Shown here: piece after piece, positions 35,871 through 46,871 of the stretch
Layout of the letters: each line of letters opens with the position of its first letter
Numbering within the stretch: position 1 is the first letter of the stretch
Assembly (NCBI GenBank): GCA_011634665.1
Contig: WAEK01000008.1
Span: 613,501-677,500 of the forward strand
Direction of reading: 5' to 3'
Source of the DNA: Mortierella sp. BCC40632
Lineage: Eukaryota > Mortierellomycota > Mortierellomycetes > Mortierellales > Mortierellaceae
DNA: 64,000 nucleotides
The notes under the pieces: model-generated
Told to the model about the DNA's origin: nothing
Seen by the model: only the letters and a program-made list of their open reading frames with translations
Databases searched by the model: none
Made by a program: the position numbers and the translations under genes

Positions 35871-36180
35871 GGCGGGCGAGCCCTCAGCTTAGCTGTAAAG
35901 CTTCCACCTCTCAATCTAGAGGGTCCTCGGTTCATGCCCGAGGTAGCACATGTGTTTTTCGTGCATGATGACCCCTTTATGGGCCGTGGGCGGGAGAGTG
36001 GGCCTCCCCTACAATCGAGACTTAGTGTTTCGGACTGTGTCCGATGTGTAGGTTTAACCCACAATAACAGTGGCAGACCGGCAGGCACAAACTAGTCTCT
36101 AGATAGTGTTTGTTTGGCTAGGTCGTGGACTATTGGCCGAGGTCTCATTGTATAAAGCAAATAAAAAAAAAAAAAAAAAA
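35871..36180 (+). mobile_element. SINE S7
   Basis: Four-C variant like S6, with an extra G in agagggtcc next to the anticodon-like stem. Confidence 0.88.
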
Positions 36181-36195
36181 TAGGCTAAAGTCCTT

Positions 36196-36480
36196 GGCGG
36201 GCGAGCCCTCAGCTTAGCTGTAAAGCTTCCACCTCTCAATCTAGAGGTCCTCGGTTCATGCCCGAGGTAGCACATGTGTTTTTCGTGCATGATGACCCCT
36301 TTATGGGCCGTGGGCGGGAGAGTGGGCCTCCCCCTACAATCGAGACTTAGTGTTTCGGACTGTGTCCGATGTGTAGGTTTAACCCACAATAACAGTGGCA
36401 GACCGGCAGGCACAAACTAGTCTCTAGATAGTGTTTGTTTGGCTAGGTCGTGGACTATTGGCCGAGGTCTCATTGTATAA

Positions 36481-36512
<32 letters not shown>
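36196..36512 (+). mobile_element. SINE S8
   Basis: Five-C variant; the right junction is reduced to aataaaaagtcttgg, missing the ggct of the repeated target. Confidence 0.88.
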
Positions 36513-36514
<2 letters not shown>

Positions 36515-36524
36515 AAAAGTCTTG

Positions 36525-36811
36525 GGCGGGCGAGCCCTCAGCTTAGCTGTAAAAGCTTCCACCTCTCAATCTAGAGGTCCTCGGTTCATGCCCGAGGTAG
36601 CACATGTGTTTTTCGTGCATGATGACCCCTTTATGGGCCGTGGGCGGGAGAGTGGGCCTCCCCTACAATCGAGACTTAGTGTTTCGGACTGTGTCCGATG
36701 TGTAGGTTTAACCCACAATAACAGTGGCAGACCGGCAGGCACAAACTAGTCTCTAGATAGTGTTTGTTTGGCTAGGTCGTGGACTATTGGCCGAGGTCTC
36801 ATTGTATAAAA

Positions 36812-36843
<32 letters not shown>
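36525..36843 (+). mobile_element. SINE S9
   Basis: Four-C variant with an extra A in gtaaaagc; long A tail of about 28 bases. Confidence 0.88.
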
Positions 36844-36845
<2 letters not shown>

Positions 36846-36858
36846 GGCTAAAGTCTTG

Positions 36859-37172
36859 GGCGGGCGAGCCCTCAGCTTAGCTGTAAAGCTTCCACCTCTC
36901 AATCTAGAGGTCCTCGGTTCATGCCCGAGGTAGCACATGTGTTTTTCGTGCATGATGACCCCTTTATGGGCCGTGGGCGGGAGAGTGGGCCTCCCCCTAC
37001 AATCGAGACTTAGTGTTTCGGACTGTGTCCGATGTGTAGGTTTAACCCACAATAACAGTGGCAGACCGGCAGGCACAAACTAGTCTCTAGATAGTGTTTG
37101 TTTGGCTAGGTCGTGGACTATTGGCCGAGGTCTCATTGTATAAAGCAAATAAAAAAAAAAAAAAAAAAAAAA
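36859..37172 (+). mobile_element. SINE S10
   Basis: Five-C variant; last of the array. After its A tail the original DIRS-B edge continues without interruption. Confidence 0.88.
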
Positions 37173-37297
37173 TAGGCTAAAGTCTTCATGATATTCGACT
37201 TTGCTAGCCAAAAAGTCATGCAAAGCGTACTGCGGGAGAAAGTCAAAGGCATTGCTGGATGAGTAGAAATGTGATCAATCTCTTCATCTCTCCTAAT

Positions 37298-38408
37298 GGA
37301 TTCACCAACCTACAGTGAGGTCATCAGCTTGGGTTACCCATTTCAACCTGCTCAACGTGTCAAGCATGACAACGACATCAGCCTTGACAACATCGTGCAG
37401 GACATGGTGGTCCTCAAAGGATTGCCTCTAGTAATTGACAACTGGAGGACCCACCTTTCCTAGAGAGCATCCTTATTCAAAATGGATTACCTCAAACCGA
37501 TACCATGGAAATGATGGTAAAACTCGATTGCCGAATTATCATTGGCATGTACTTGATCTGTCTCTCTCTCTCTTACTTACTGCCACCCCAGTTGTTCTAT
37601 GTAGAGACATTCGCCAAAACATTGACATCGAAATCAAGATGAGAGACTTCATTAACAGAATCAAGAGGCCATTGCTCCCCGATAGCCCACTTCTCTACGG
37701 CAAAGATCTACCCTGTCCTGAGGAGTGGCGAAAAACCGTGGAGATGCTTCTGCCATCCAGCATCACCTACCGGGGCCCAGATAGCCTGGGTAGGCCGGTC
37801 ATCTTGGTACTGAGATCTGAGCATGGAAGTTGTGCTGATGCCAACTCTTTTTTTTTTGCCCAGATGCCCTTTGCCCAGAGATTGCTGCAGAGAGCCTACT
37901 CCTATACATTGGCAAGGAGGGAACAAGGTAGGCCCAGTATTTCATGTCATTTGAAAGTCTATTTATCACTAATATAGATATGGTCGATAGGACACCCCTA
38001 CATTACGATCACTGCGGAGCAATTGGTCATAACCTACTGGTCCATTCAGAAGATGCTGTCCCCTTTGAGCAACGATATGTCACCCCTGGACCCAGTCTTA
38101 CCAGTTTTGCTTCCTCCTTCTAGGTGGACATGCCCTTTGGTTTATGACAGCAGCAGAAGATAGACTCAAAGTTGAGAATTTTTTCAAGCGCAATGGCTAC
38201 TTCTTTGCTCTTGAGAATCACGTTGCTCGTGTCGATATCCTCTCCAAGGCGGATTTCCTCATTTATGTGGTTAAGCAAAAAGTGGGAGATCTCATTGTCG
38301 TACCATCCCTTGGCTATCATCAAAGTAAGACCCATAATAAGGATAATTTAGTGTCTTTATCGCTAACACGTCTCTACTCTGACGGTGTAGTTCCTCTTGG
38401 CCAATAGG
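37298..38408 (+). pseudogene. JmjC-domain protein gene, probably broken
   Basis: Plus-strand exons encode the ordered blocks of a JmjC-type hydroxylase/demethylase-like family common in Mortierella: IVQDMVVLKGLPLVIDNW near 37410, MRDFINRIKRPLLPDSPLLYGKDLPCPEEW near 37640 (two blocks), the iron-binding His-x-Asp in PLHYDHCGAIGHN near 38000, and YVVKQKVGDLIVVPSLGYHQ near 38270. Introns with CAG/TAG acceptors are seen (37551-37590, 38060-38120). A frame change near 37500, unclear sequence near 37800 and an in-frame TAG near 38406, just before GKSTIKIG, suggest the gene no longer makes the full domain. Substrate unknown. Confidence 0.55.
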
Positions 38409-39143
38409 GAAAATCTACAATCAAGATTGGCTCCTGACAAATATTCCTCCAAACAAAAAATTAAAAAATTTAGCCATGTACCTGTGGAATTGCTGTGTCA
38501 CATATGAGATCCTTGTCGTCTGAAGTCAGGGAGGTCCGTTGGGAAAGGGGATTGCACAGACAGATATACGCAACCCGTCTTACTTTGCCACCCCACTTTG
38601 CCCGCCTCTTACCACTATACATACTTTAATAAAGCAGACTTGCTTGCACTTTCTTGGCCACCTTTTCTGTTGCAATCGTCTCCGAAGGGCTGAGCTGTCC
38701 GCTTTCGCGGAGCTGGCTTTTGCACACGACAACATAAATTGGATCAAATAAACCCTTTGAGGAGTCTTTTTTTTTTTTTTGTTATTTTACCACTGGTAAG
38801 ATCTTCAGCCAAACCCTCATGTGCCTACTTCTCCTATCAATCCCCTGGATCGCATTCTAGCCACGTGAAACGTAGAACAAAAGACATCGACAATGCCCAT
38901 CAACTCCTGGAGCGTGAACCCCTGAAGCTGGGCCACAACTTCCTGCAACTTTCCAAAGTCTCTTCAAATAAGCTCTTTCGAATTCCTTTCAACCTGTCGC
39001 TTTTTTCAAGTAGCCATTCTTATTCTTTTCATCGAAGGGTCACTCTTCCTTTTTCGATCAAAGGGTCACTTTTCCTTTTTCGACCAAAAGATCATTTTTC
39101 TTTTTGAAGGGTCATCTTGTCTATTGCTCGACCTTGCATTGAT
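38409..39143. other. intergenic, no gene recognised
   Basis: Contains an AATAAA at about 38628 and a T-run at 38767. A tandem repeat of about 26 bp lies around 39030-39110 (units of aagggtcactttt-cctttttcga). No supported coding sequence. Confidence 0.5.
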
Positions 39144-40139
39144 CTAAAAGTGCCACCACAGCCATAATTTGCCTTTTTTGCAATGTGGAGAGATAAGAAA
39201 AAAGACCGCTGCCAAGAAGCCTAGTAGAAAGAGGTGACCAGGTGTCTTGACAGTTGCTTGCTTGAGTCTGTTCTTGACCAGCTGCATCAAGTACTTGTGT
39301 TGGAGGGACTTGGTAGTGGTCTCTGCATCATCGACTCGTCTTTGGTTCGAATCCTTTTTGAATCTGCACCTAAAGTTCTTTAGGTGTGGACTCAATGGTG
39401 GTCCTTGGTTATTGTTATCCAAATAAAAGTCGCTGATGGATGTAAGCCGGTCCTGGTCATCCTTGTTGCTTGGTTCGTACCGCCAAACTACTGCCCTTGC
39501 AAACAACACGAGAGTCTTTCTTATCGCTTGCGGGTCGTGGACATGGACCCCACGAAAGACTTCCTGCCCCTCGGCAAAGATGATGCTCACTGGATCATAC
39601 TCTGCAATCGCGCCTCGAGTGCAGAGCCATTGGAGCGTCTCGGATTGATTGAGGCGTCGTTGTAGGAGACGATTTGATGGTAGTTGTTCCCTACCCACGG
39701 TCTCCTCATCTTCTGTCGACTGAATAGACTCCACAAGAGACTCTTCTGGGGCAACCATTGACTGATGTTCCTGGATGAGGCCCATTCTTTCTTCCACCGT
39801 TTCTTCAGTTGCATTACTGTCATAGATGACTGTTGGTGTCCAAGACTGGCCTGCCAGACTATCCAAGACATAAGTGCCTTGATATGACCCGATGAAGGGA
39901 AGCCGGGTCCACTCCTCCTGGCCAGATGATCCAGCCTGCTCGCCGTTGTTGTGAATGATGGGAAGACTGTTCTCAACACACTCTTTTTCCTCTTGAGCCA
40001 AAGATCCTTCTGTTTCTTTATCCGACTCATTATCGTTGTCAAGGGCATCTCGAATCTCTTGTGAGTCAATGGACCACAAGTCATCGTCTGGACCGTCGGT
40101 GCTTGCTAGCAGTGTGGTCATCGCTTGACTTGATTGCAA
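39144..40139 (-). CDS. unrecognised protein with C-terminal membrane segment
   Basis: A single 331-residue frame, start at 40139. The first ~150 residues are acidic and low in complexity. A folded-looking core follows (NRLLQRRLNQSETLQWLC, HDPQAIRKTLVLFARAVVW), then a basic helix (KYLMQLVKNRLKQATVK) and a hydrophobic stretch near the C-terminus (FLLGFLAAVFFLIS) that could be a tail anchor. A truncated copy with the same core and tail lies at 10082-10600. Conservation of the frame between two diverged copies supports a real gene family. Function unknown. Confidence 0.65.
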   Translation of the reverse strand: MQSSQAMTTLLASTDGPDDDLWSIDSQEIRDALDNDNESDKETEGSLAQEEKECVENSLPIIHNNGEQAGSSGQEEWTRLPFIGSYQGTYVLDSLAGQSWTPTVIYDSNATEETVEERMGLIQEHQSMVAPEESLVESIQSTEDEETVGREQLPSNRLLQRRLNQSETLQWLCTRGAIAEYDPVSIIFAEGQEVFRGVHVHDPQAIRKTLVLFARAVVWRYEPSNKDDQDRLTSISDFYLDNNNQGPPLSPHLKNFRCRFKKDSNQRRVDDAETTTKSLQHKYLMQLVKNRLKQATVKTPGHLFLLGFLAAVFFLISPHCKKGKLWLWWHF

Positions 40140-40456
40140 TGGATCGGTTGGGGTGGACGTTGTAAAGACACGAGGTTACCTCTTCCTTTTAGCCTTCTTG
40201 GCTGGAGTCTTTCTTCTTATCCCCCCTTACCGCAACAATCAAATCGAGGCTGTCGTGGCCCTCATGAGGCAATGCACACAGGCGTAGGCGCAATGTCTCA
40301 TTTTCTCAGCATAATCACTTGGCCTAATGAAGAATATCCAACAGAGCATCTGCGTCTCTTTCTTTTTATCAATAGGCCTCTCATTCTATGAGTAGAGTGT
40401 GTTGTTTGTCAATAAAAAAAATGAGAGAGGGATATGAGAGTGCGTGTATGTGGTTC

Positions 40457-40560
40457 GATAGAGTAGGATTTGAGAGAGTAGGATTTGAGAGAGTAGGATT
40501 TGAGAGAGTAGGATTGGAGGGAGAGTAGGATTGGAGGGAGAGTAGGATTTGAGAGACTAA
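40457..40560. repeat. 16-19-bp minisatellite
   Basis: Tandem units gatttgagagagtag, then gattggagggagagtag, about six in a row, in a purine-rich strand. It lies between the 39-40 kb gene and the Fanzor gene. Confidence 0.8.
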
Positions 40561-40932
40561 ATTTTTCACGTCTAGCACGGACCTCTTCTCAGAAAAGGCC
40601 TGAGCGGATCAAATTGGCAACGGTTTTAAACCTCCATTGGTACTTTGACAAGATAGTGCCAGTGTAAGCATGGCCAGCTGTATTCTTTCTACGACCTCAA
40701 GCAAAGGCCTGAGCGGAACCGTTGAGTCATTCTTACCTCTCATTCTCGGCACACTGGATTGGATTGAGCCAAACTTGGGAGCCTCCCTTTTTTTTTTTTT
40801 TTTTTTTTTTTTCTTCTTCTAACTATCCTTTCAACCACGGCCATGCACCGTCCTCCGAACCAACACTGATTTGACCCAGAAAATTTCTTTTCGTGTCTTT
40901 ACTGCTACCACCACCAGCGCACTACCATTTTT

Positions 40933-41064
40933 ATTACTACTACTACTACTACTACTGCTACTTACTACTACTACTACTACTACTACTACTGCTACATATT
41001 TTGCTACTACTCATTGCTACTACTATTACTACTACTTTACTACTGCTACTACTACTATTTGCTT

Positions 41065-41121
<57 letters not shown>

Positions 41122-41123
41122 AC
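40933..41123. repeat. TAC/CTA microsatellite
   Basis: An imperfect then perfect trinucleotide run (tactac...) of about 190 bp, roughly 150 bp upstream of the first Fanzor coding frame. The overlapping Tyr/Leu/Thr-only ORFs are products of it. A T-run lies at 40790-40812. Confidence 0.9.
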
Positions 41124-41272
41124 TACTATTACCTACACACACTCTCTCCCCGCTATTTATTATCTCATGGTAAGATCGAGAATAAAGAAAGCATAAAAAA
41201 TGGCCTCCCAAAGACTCTACTTGATACCTCGCTAAATACGCACCATATCCCTTTGCTCTGCAGGCGTCAGTA

Positions 41273-44200
41273 ATGAACTATTCCCTTGGAGAGACTAGTC
41301 ACGATGCAGGGCTCCTGCGAGTCTGGAGGAGCTTACTTCAGAAGCACGATCCAGCTCTCACGCCCAGGTTGGAGGAAGCCGCAACCATTGGCCAATGCCA
41401 TAGAGAGAATCTGCCACAGACAATGGAGGCTCTTTGTCGACAGGGGATTGTGGTAGACATGACGCCACTTAGTGAATCTGTGGTGCCAGTAACGACGACC
41501 ATAATACGGATGCTCTCAGATACGGCTCCTCGACCACCACTATTTACCCTTTTAATCGAGTCCAGCAGAGTTGACATCCCGCCCCACAGTAACCTACATC
41601 TCCGTTTGCTATCTTCGGAACTGTAAATTAATATTTTTATTTTCTCCACCCGAAAGAAGACAAAGGTGTTCAGGAGCGAAGGAGCAACAGTTTCAATCGG
41701 CATCCTTCACCACGTTGACTCTTGCCTTGGGACCAAGCAATATCTGGCACTGAGAATGTCCAGGGACTATTTGGTCCAACAACCTAACCCAAGAGAACCT
41801 CCAGCTCCGCCACATAATAACCACTACTCACCAGCGATCTATCGCAGAGGAGCGAGAAAACGCAGTTGTAGTAAAAAGCGGAAAGTGGACGATGTTGCGG
41901 ATGTTGATACCCAAGCAGCCTTCAAAAAAGCAAGGTAAAATATCGAAGCATGTGTATCGCTGGTACTTTCTCACCTACGAGACAATGTGTCTAACCTATT
42001 CGCTTGATACTGCTCAGGCATGATTATGTAGCAGCGCGCATTATAGGATGCCTCTTGAAGGGCAAAGACACAGGGGAAGCCTACCAGTCACTTATTGCAA
42101 CAAAGAGACTTCCTCTGAACATCAAGAAATCAGCCTTCGATGTCATAAAGCTCTCTAACGAGGCCGCGAAAGATCTATCTAGAAGTTCATTGGACAAAAA
42201 ATTGGGTAAGGACGGTTCCGTCGACCAATGGAACAGTTACCTCCAAGCAAATTTTCTGTCGCTATGGGAGGCAGAAGAAGAGGCCAGGTTAAAAAAGCCG
42301 CCCAAAGGAAAGGGTCGTGCCGACTCAAACGGCAACACCGACACAATAGCCCAACCAAGTAATGGTGGAGGAGGTAGTAGTGGTAGAACGATGATGGTGG
42401 CGATGACGATGATGGTGGCAGCGACGGTGGGTGCGAGGTGAAGGAGGAGACCGGATCCGATCTAAAAGAATATCGGACCTGCACGGCCACACTTCAGCGG
42501 ATCCTTATCGAAAAGAGTCAAGAGACAAAGACGGTCGTGTGCGAAGAGATATCGGTGTTGGCTATGAAGGCGGTCCATGAGGTAATGACTCTACGGTTTT
42601 TTTTTTTTTTTTTTTTTTTTCATTCCTATTACTGACAAATGAGTGGCTTCATACATTAGATCGCATCAGGAACTCACTACATCGAGGATGGCATCGATCC
42701 TTCAGCCAAGATTGATTTTGATATTCGGTCGGTCTTTCCAAGTGGGTTCGGGTTTCGAGTCAAGACAGTCCAACCCTTGGTTCCAGTTGGAGCCATTCCT
42801 GACCTTTTGCCCGAACATCTGGAGGTCAAGAAAAAAAGCGACACGGTGACTCTATTATCGTACCCGTTTCTCAGCTACATCTACTCTCGATTCTTTGCAG
42901 TCCAAGGAGTCAAAGCTGCCACGGAGGCCAAACACTGGGTTTGGAAAAGCGTGGTCGACAAGTTTGCTTTGGACGTGAAAAGGCTCCCAGTAGACGTCAG
43001 TGGTCGTGTTAGCACCATAATCGAGCATTTGGCTCAGCTAGCCACCAATGTCGAGAACACTTGGAGCGGATCCACGTATGACAAGCTCCTCGATCGTACC
43101 CTCCTGCTTCTATTGCGACTCCATCTGGCTCCAGAGAGAGAGCAGAAGCAGAGTGGAAGAGCAGCTAATCGTCAGCCCACAAGAAAGGACGATGAACCCA
43201 AGAAGGCAACAATGAGCAAGAGGCGATGGAAGCGGGCGATCCTGGGACTCTGCAACGATCTCGATCGTGCTCTTGACAAAGACCCAATTGGAGATGGTCA
43301 ACGAATCCAGACCATTCTAAACAGGATTGTCAGCACTCAGGCTCTCAAGCACACAGCTCATGCTACTGGAGCTGGATCATTGGATGTCCGACTCGATCGT
43401 TTGAGAACAGCAGTTGTGGGAGATACTATGGATACAATGGCCAGCATATCCAGAAACTCAGCTGTGGTAGAGGCGGTAGTCGAGGCAGACGACGAGGCGA
43501 GTGTTGAGGCCCTACGGAAGACTGTCGAGAAACTAGAAACGGATGATTTCGAAGGGCTTGATATCGAAAACTGGAACTTCAGTGAGCTGGAGGATGTTCC
43601 CGTCGAAGAGCCAATAGTTGAGGCATGCAGTAAAGACAGTGGCCAGGCCTTTAAGGGATCGATCGAGGATCTGGATATGGCCGATCTAGAAGGGATTGAT
43701 TTCGGAGACTGGGGCGATACCGATCTAGAGGACGAACCAGTCAAAGAATCGACAGTCGAGCCTGGCGACAAGATCACTACTGAGGCTCTGTGGAGAAGTG
43801 TCGAGGAGGAGATTGAAGATCGAGATGATGGTGAGCTGGAGGAGGAAGTTGAAAAGGAAGTAGGGGAAAGACCTACAAAAGAGCCGACAAGAGCAGCGAT
43901 GATGTCTCTGAAGAGCCTACTTCATATGCTTCTAGAGTCGACAGCAACTGGGTGAGAAAGTCAGCACACAGTGGCGTGGAGATCACAGAGGAGCAATGCA
44001 GAGTTGTGACCAAGCTGGCTAATGCACTCCGGCCTTATGTTGCAAAACGTCGGATTGGCAAGGAGGCGACAAGTCAGGGTGGGACGAGAGCGCCTTTAGC
44101 CCATGCTACTTTGCTAGCACCCATGCTACTTTGCTAGCACCCATGTCCATCATTGCCAACGCCATTTTAAGAGCGGCTGGGTATGCGCGGTCCACTCGGT

Positions 44201-45792
44201 TGCTCTCACCGCAGATCTCACCATCTTCCAGTCATGCACTGATACCTGGAGCAAAGAGTATCTACGAGGTGCTGTGTGCTAAGACGCCAGGCCATTTTGA
44301 TATCAATAACTCTGACGGCACTCCTCTTACAGCCGGAGAAAGGGTCCCACACCACAAGGACGCAGTCTTTGGGGCATTCTTCGACTTGGAGAAGATTCAG
44401 AGACTGTGTCGCAAGCATGGCCTCAAATTTGCTCACAGAATGATGTTCGTGGACCGGTACACTGTCCGGATTTTGGGGGAGGTGATTCCACAAGGAGCAG
44501 AGCGTGGGGGACGCCCAATGTTCAGCCACTATGAGAGGCGGGTCAAGGTCAAGGTCAGGACTGAAACAATGGACTGGACCAAAGAGATGGGGTATCAAAA
44601 GATGGATGAGGGAGCGATTGCTGAAGAGCTCAAGAGAGTGGACAGCAAAATCAAGGAGCTGGAGCGTGGAGTCACAAAAGGTCGAAAGGGACTCAAGGAG
44701 CATGAGGCAGATCAAAGTTTGGCAGCCAAGAACCACCGCACAACAGTCAGAAAAGAGAATGACAAGGCAAACAAGGATGGTATCGGAGGTCAGGGGGAAG
44801 CTGTAACGGATGAAGGAAGGTGCGAGCAAAAAAGGACATATCGCGCTCTTCAAGAGGCAAGGGAAAAGGTCCGCGCTCTTCGTGCGACTGTTCAGCCACA
44901 AAAGAGCCAGTTGCGAAGGCTGCGGAAAGAAAGGAGCTACTGGGTTGGGCTCCGCAGGGTGGTTACAGCAAAGACCCCAAAGAGCAAGGATGGCTCAAAG
45001 GCGGTGGAGTACACCACACCTACTGTGAGGGATTTTACAGTCGAGGATTCAACGAGGCGCCTCGATATTTCCAAGTTGCCAGAGGACAGAATTGTCTTTG
45101 CAGGGACAGATCCAGGGATTCGAGCGATGAGTGTAACATGTGCACAGACCCTGGGCGAGATCAAGACGCATATCAACCGATATGCTGTACTTTATGGTAA
45201 GTTGGATGGGCAAGATGTAAGGAATAATGTCGGTCATCTGTTAAGCCCAGCGCATCTAATAGTATTTTTTAATGATGAATAGGCACAGAAGAGGATGCGG
45301 AGGAAACCTTTGGGTGCTCTAATCCTGAGCCATGGCCACCACATCCAGATGAGGAGTCATCAGGAGAGGCAACTGCCACTAGAGAACAATGGACACCCCA
45401 GAGTCGTCCATTCAAGATCACGGCATCTCAGCTCAATGAAGCGTCGGCGATGCGAAGAGTAGCCAAGAGGCGAGAGATGCGACTCAAGAGACCAGAGAAT
45501 AGTGATGTACGCGAAGCACTGGAGAGGCTCTCTGATAAGGAACAAGTTTTGAAGACAGCACAGACAATGGAAGAGATTGACAGGGCGCATGAGCTGCATC
45601 GAGAGTCACGCAAAGCATTGAAGGGATTTGAGAAATCCAAGGCAAGGTTGAAGGATCTGCACAACCAGCGACTTTGCACAAGAAGGGTGTGGGGGAAGGT
45701 GGCGGCAGCAGAGAGGGAGTATGTCAAGAATCATGCATCTGAGACGTTTAGGTCAGAGAGCCCATCAGGTACGGTAGAGCAGAACAAAATGT

Positions 45793-45837
<45 letters not shown>

Positions 45838-46484
45838 TTTTTACTGAGTCTTCTTCTTTTAATGTTCTAGAGGTATCCCCGTCAGATGGATGGTGTGGTG
45901 GTTGCCAACGGCACCATATAGCGCGTACCTGGGGTAGCTACCAGCACCCGGCTCGGTGTCGCAAGAATGCTCCATCACTCATCCCAGTGATGCTGGTGGG
46001 GTCGAGAGGAACGGGAGTGGGAAGCAGGATTGGAGAGTACTCTAGACGGGGAGGAGGAAAGATGAGAGAGCAGCATATGCGGTACGGAGTAGTTGGACTT
46101 ACTGATGAATTCAGGACGATCCAGACGTGTGCTGAGTGTTTTAGTCAATTGAGGAAGGCACGATCGCGTCGGATTGTTGATGGCAAGGAGAAGATGGTTC
46201 AAGTGAATGGAGCAATGGAGTGTACGAACAGCCAGTGCGGGTCAGTCCAGCGAGGACATACGATCAAGTCCCGGGATGCGAACGCAGCTGTTTGTATTGC
46301 GATAGCAGGAGGGTCGACTCTACTCTCACTGGAGAGACATACACTGGAGCCATTTACAAGGACAATCCGTCCCACCAAGCATGCCTATTCATATTCACAG
46401 GAGATAGCTCAACTTGCTATGCCTCCAACATCAGTTAGAGATGCAATGGGGGCTCCCTGCGGTACGCAGAGCAGACTAGACTAG
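41273..46484 (+). pseudogene. Fanzor (eukaryotic TnpB-like RNA-guided nuclease), frameshifted
   Basis: Coding blocks run from about 41273 to a TAG at 46482. Clear introns: 41935-42017, 45197-45282, 45769-45870 (with a long T-run), and one across the T-run at about 42583-42659. The C-terminal half has the RuvC-I motif GTDPGIRAMSV (45110), a Glu-containing DEFRTIQTCAEC (46100), a second Cys pair CTNSQC completing a zinc ribbon, and the RuvC-III motif SRDANAA (46275). These are the TnpB/Fanzor signature. Coiled-coil insertions precede RuvC-I and follow it. The long N-terminal half is acidic, with DFEGLDIENWNF-type repeats. A direct 20-bp duplication (44101-44140) shifts the frame, and frames also change near 42400 and 43880, so this copy is probably decaying. 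Known Fanzors cut DNA under guidance of an RNA from the element's 3' end. Confidence 0.85.
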
Positions 46485-46593
46485 TCAAAGTAGGAAAAAA
46501 ATACCAAAGGTAATATTCTGTGCGGTGCTCTCCCCTCTTTCCGTTTTAGGAGAAATATTATTTTTGCAAATACTACGCTTGACATTTTGACTA
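46485..46593 (+). other. Fanzor 3' module: candidate guide-RNA scaffold and right end
   Basis: Starts at the base after the Fanzor stop and ends at gacatttt-gacta. It matches 4580-4692 almost base for base. Beyond it, similarity to that copy fades and the sequence resembles the 3' flank of the duplicated gene region at about 51100 (aatctccaga versus gatctctaga), which supports an element boundary near 46594. A short stem (atacc/ggtat-like) is visible. The RNA role is inferred from TnpB/Fanzor biology. Confidence 0.6.
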
Positions 46594-46871
46594 CCCTTCT
46601 GATCTCTAGATTCCTTTATCGCACAAACCCGTGGTGTAATCGGACTAAATTCCACGTGTAGATCTGTGGTTGAAGCAAATATAGACCCTGAGGATGGAGG
46701 CGATATAGAGCCTGTACAAACAAACAGCAGAATCCCAATCGAACAATCAAAAAGAACATTCCCATGCAAATCTTGGTATTCTATCATTGTACTGCATCAT
46801 ATAGAAGCGAAGTCTACCTTTGATTGTACAACCATGGATTTTATTCTCTCATTCTCCTGAAAATCAAAATA
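46594..46871. other. 3' flank shared with the 51-kb duplicate
   Basis: Includes aaattccacgtgtagatct near 46650, matched at about 51146 by aaattctacatgtagatct, both followed by gttgaagcaa. It is the downstream flank of the duplicated minus-strand genes. Confidence 0.6.

Larger units (their letters stand above)
34565..37172 (+). repeat. array of eight full-length SINEs
   Basis: Eight copies of one ~288-bp SINE, each with its own A tail of about 12-30 bases, stand head to tail. Every junction repeats the same short DIRS-B sequence (aataggctaaagtc, slightly shortened at a few). The last copy is followed by that sequence and then by the rest of the DIRS-B edge (ttcatgatattcg). Each copy has a tRNA-like head with a good B box (ggttcatgccc) in a perfect 5-bp T-stem (ctcgg/ccgag) and an anticodon-like stem (cctct/agagg). 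Repeated insertion into the same target, or unequal exchange of an initial pair, would both give this layout. Confidence 0.9.
30374..37209 (+). mobile_element. DIRS-B: second DIRS-like retrotransposon
   Basis: Plus-strand element with left terminal repeat (30384-30500), gag, RT-RNase H, tyrosine recombinase, internal complementary region (34276-34371) and inverted right repeat (34433-34543). Its outer right edge is split by eight SINEs and resumes at 37173-37209. The internal region joins the left edge (ccaaatggataat) to the complement of the right edge (ggctagcaaagtcg), confirming both boundaries. Its proteins are homologous to but clearly diverged from those of DIRS-A. Confidence 0.87.

Noticed and set aside
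34565..37172. CRISPR-like array
   Set aside because: Regular repeats with short separators, but the units are ~300 bp with A tails and the separators are one repeated target sequence, so it is a SINE array.
38539..38760. Possible second solo LTR (shares gggaaaggggattgc with the solo LTR at 17390)
   Set aside because: Only about 15 bases match and no terminal TG...CA with target duplication could be defined.
40871..41273. Tyr/Leu/Thr-only ORFs of 60-126 residues
   Set aside because: They are translations of the TAC microsatellite in three frames, not genes.
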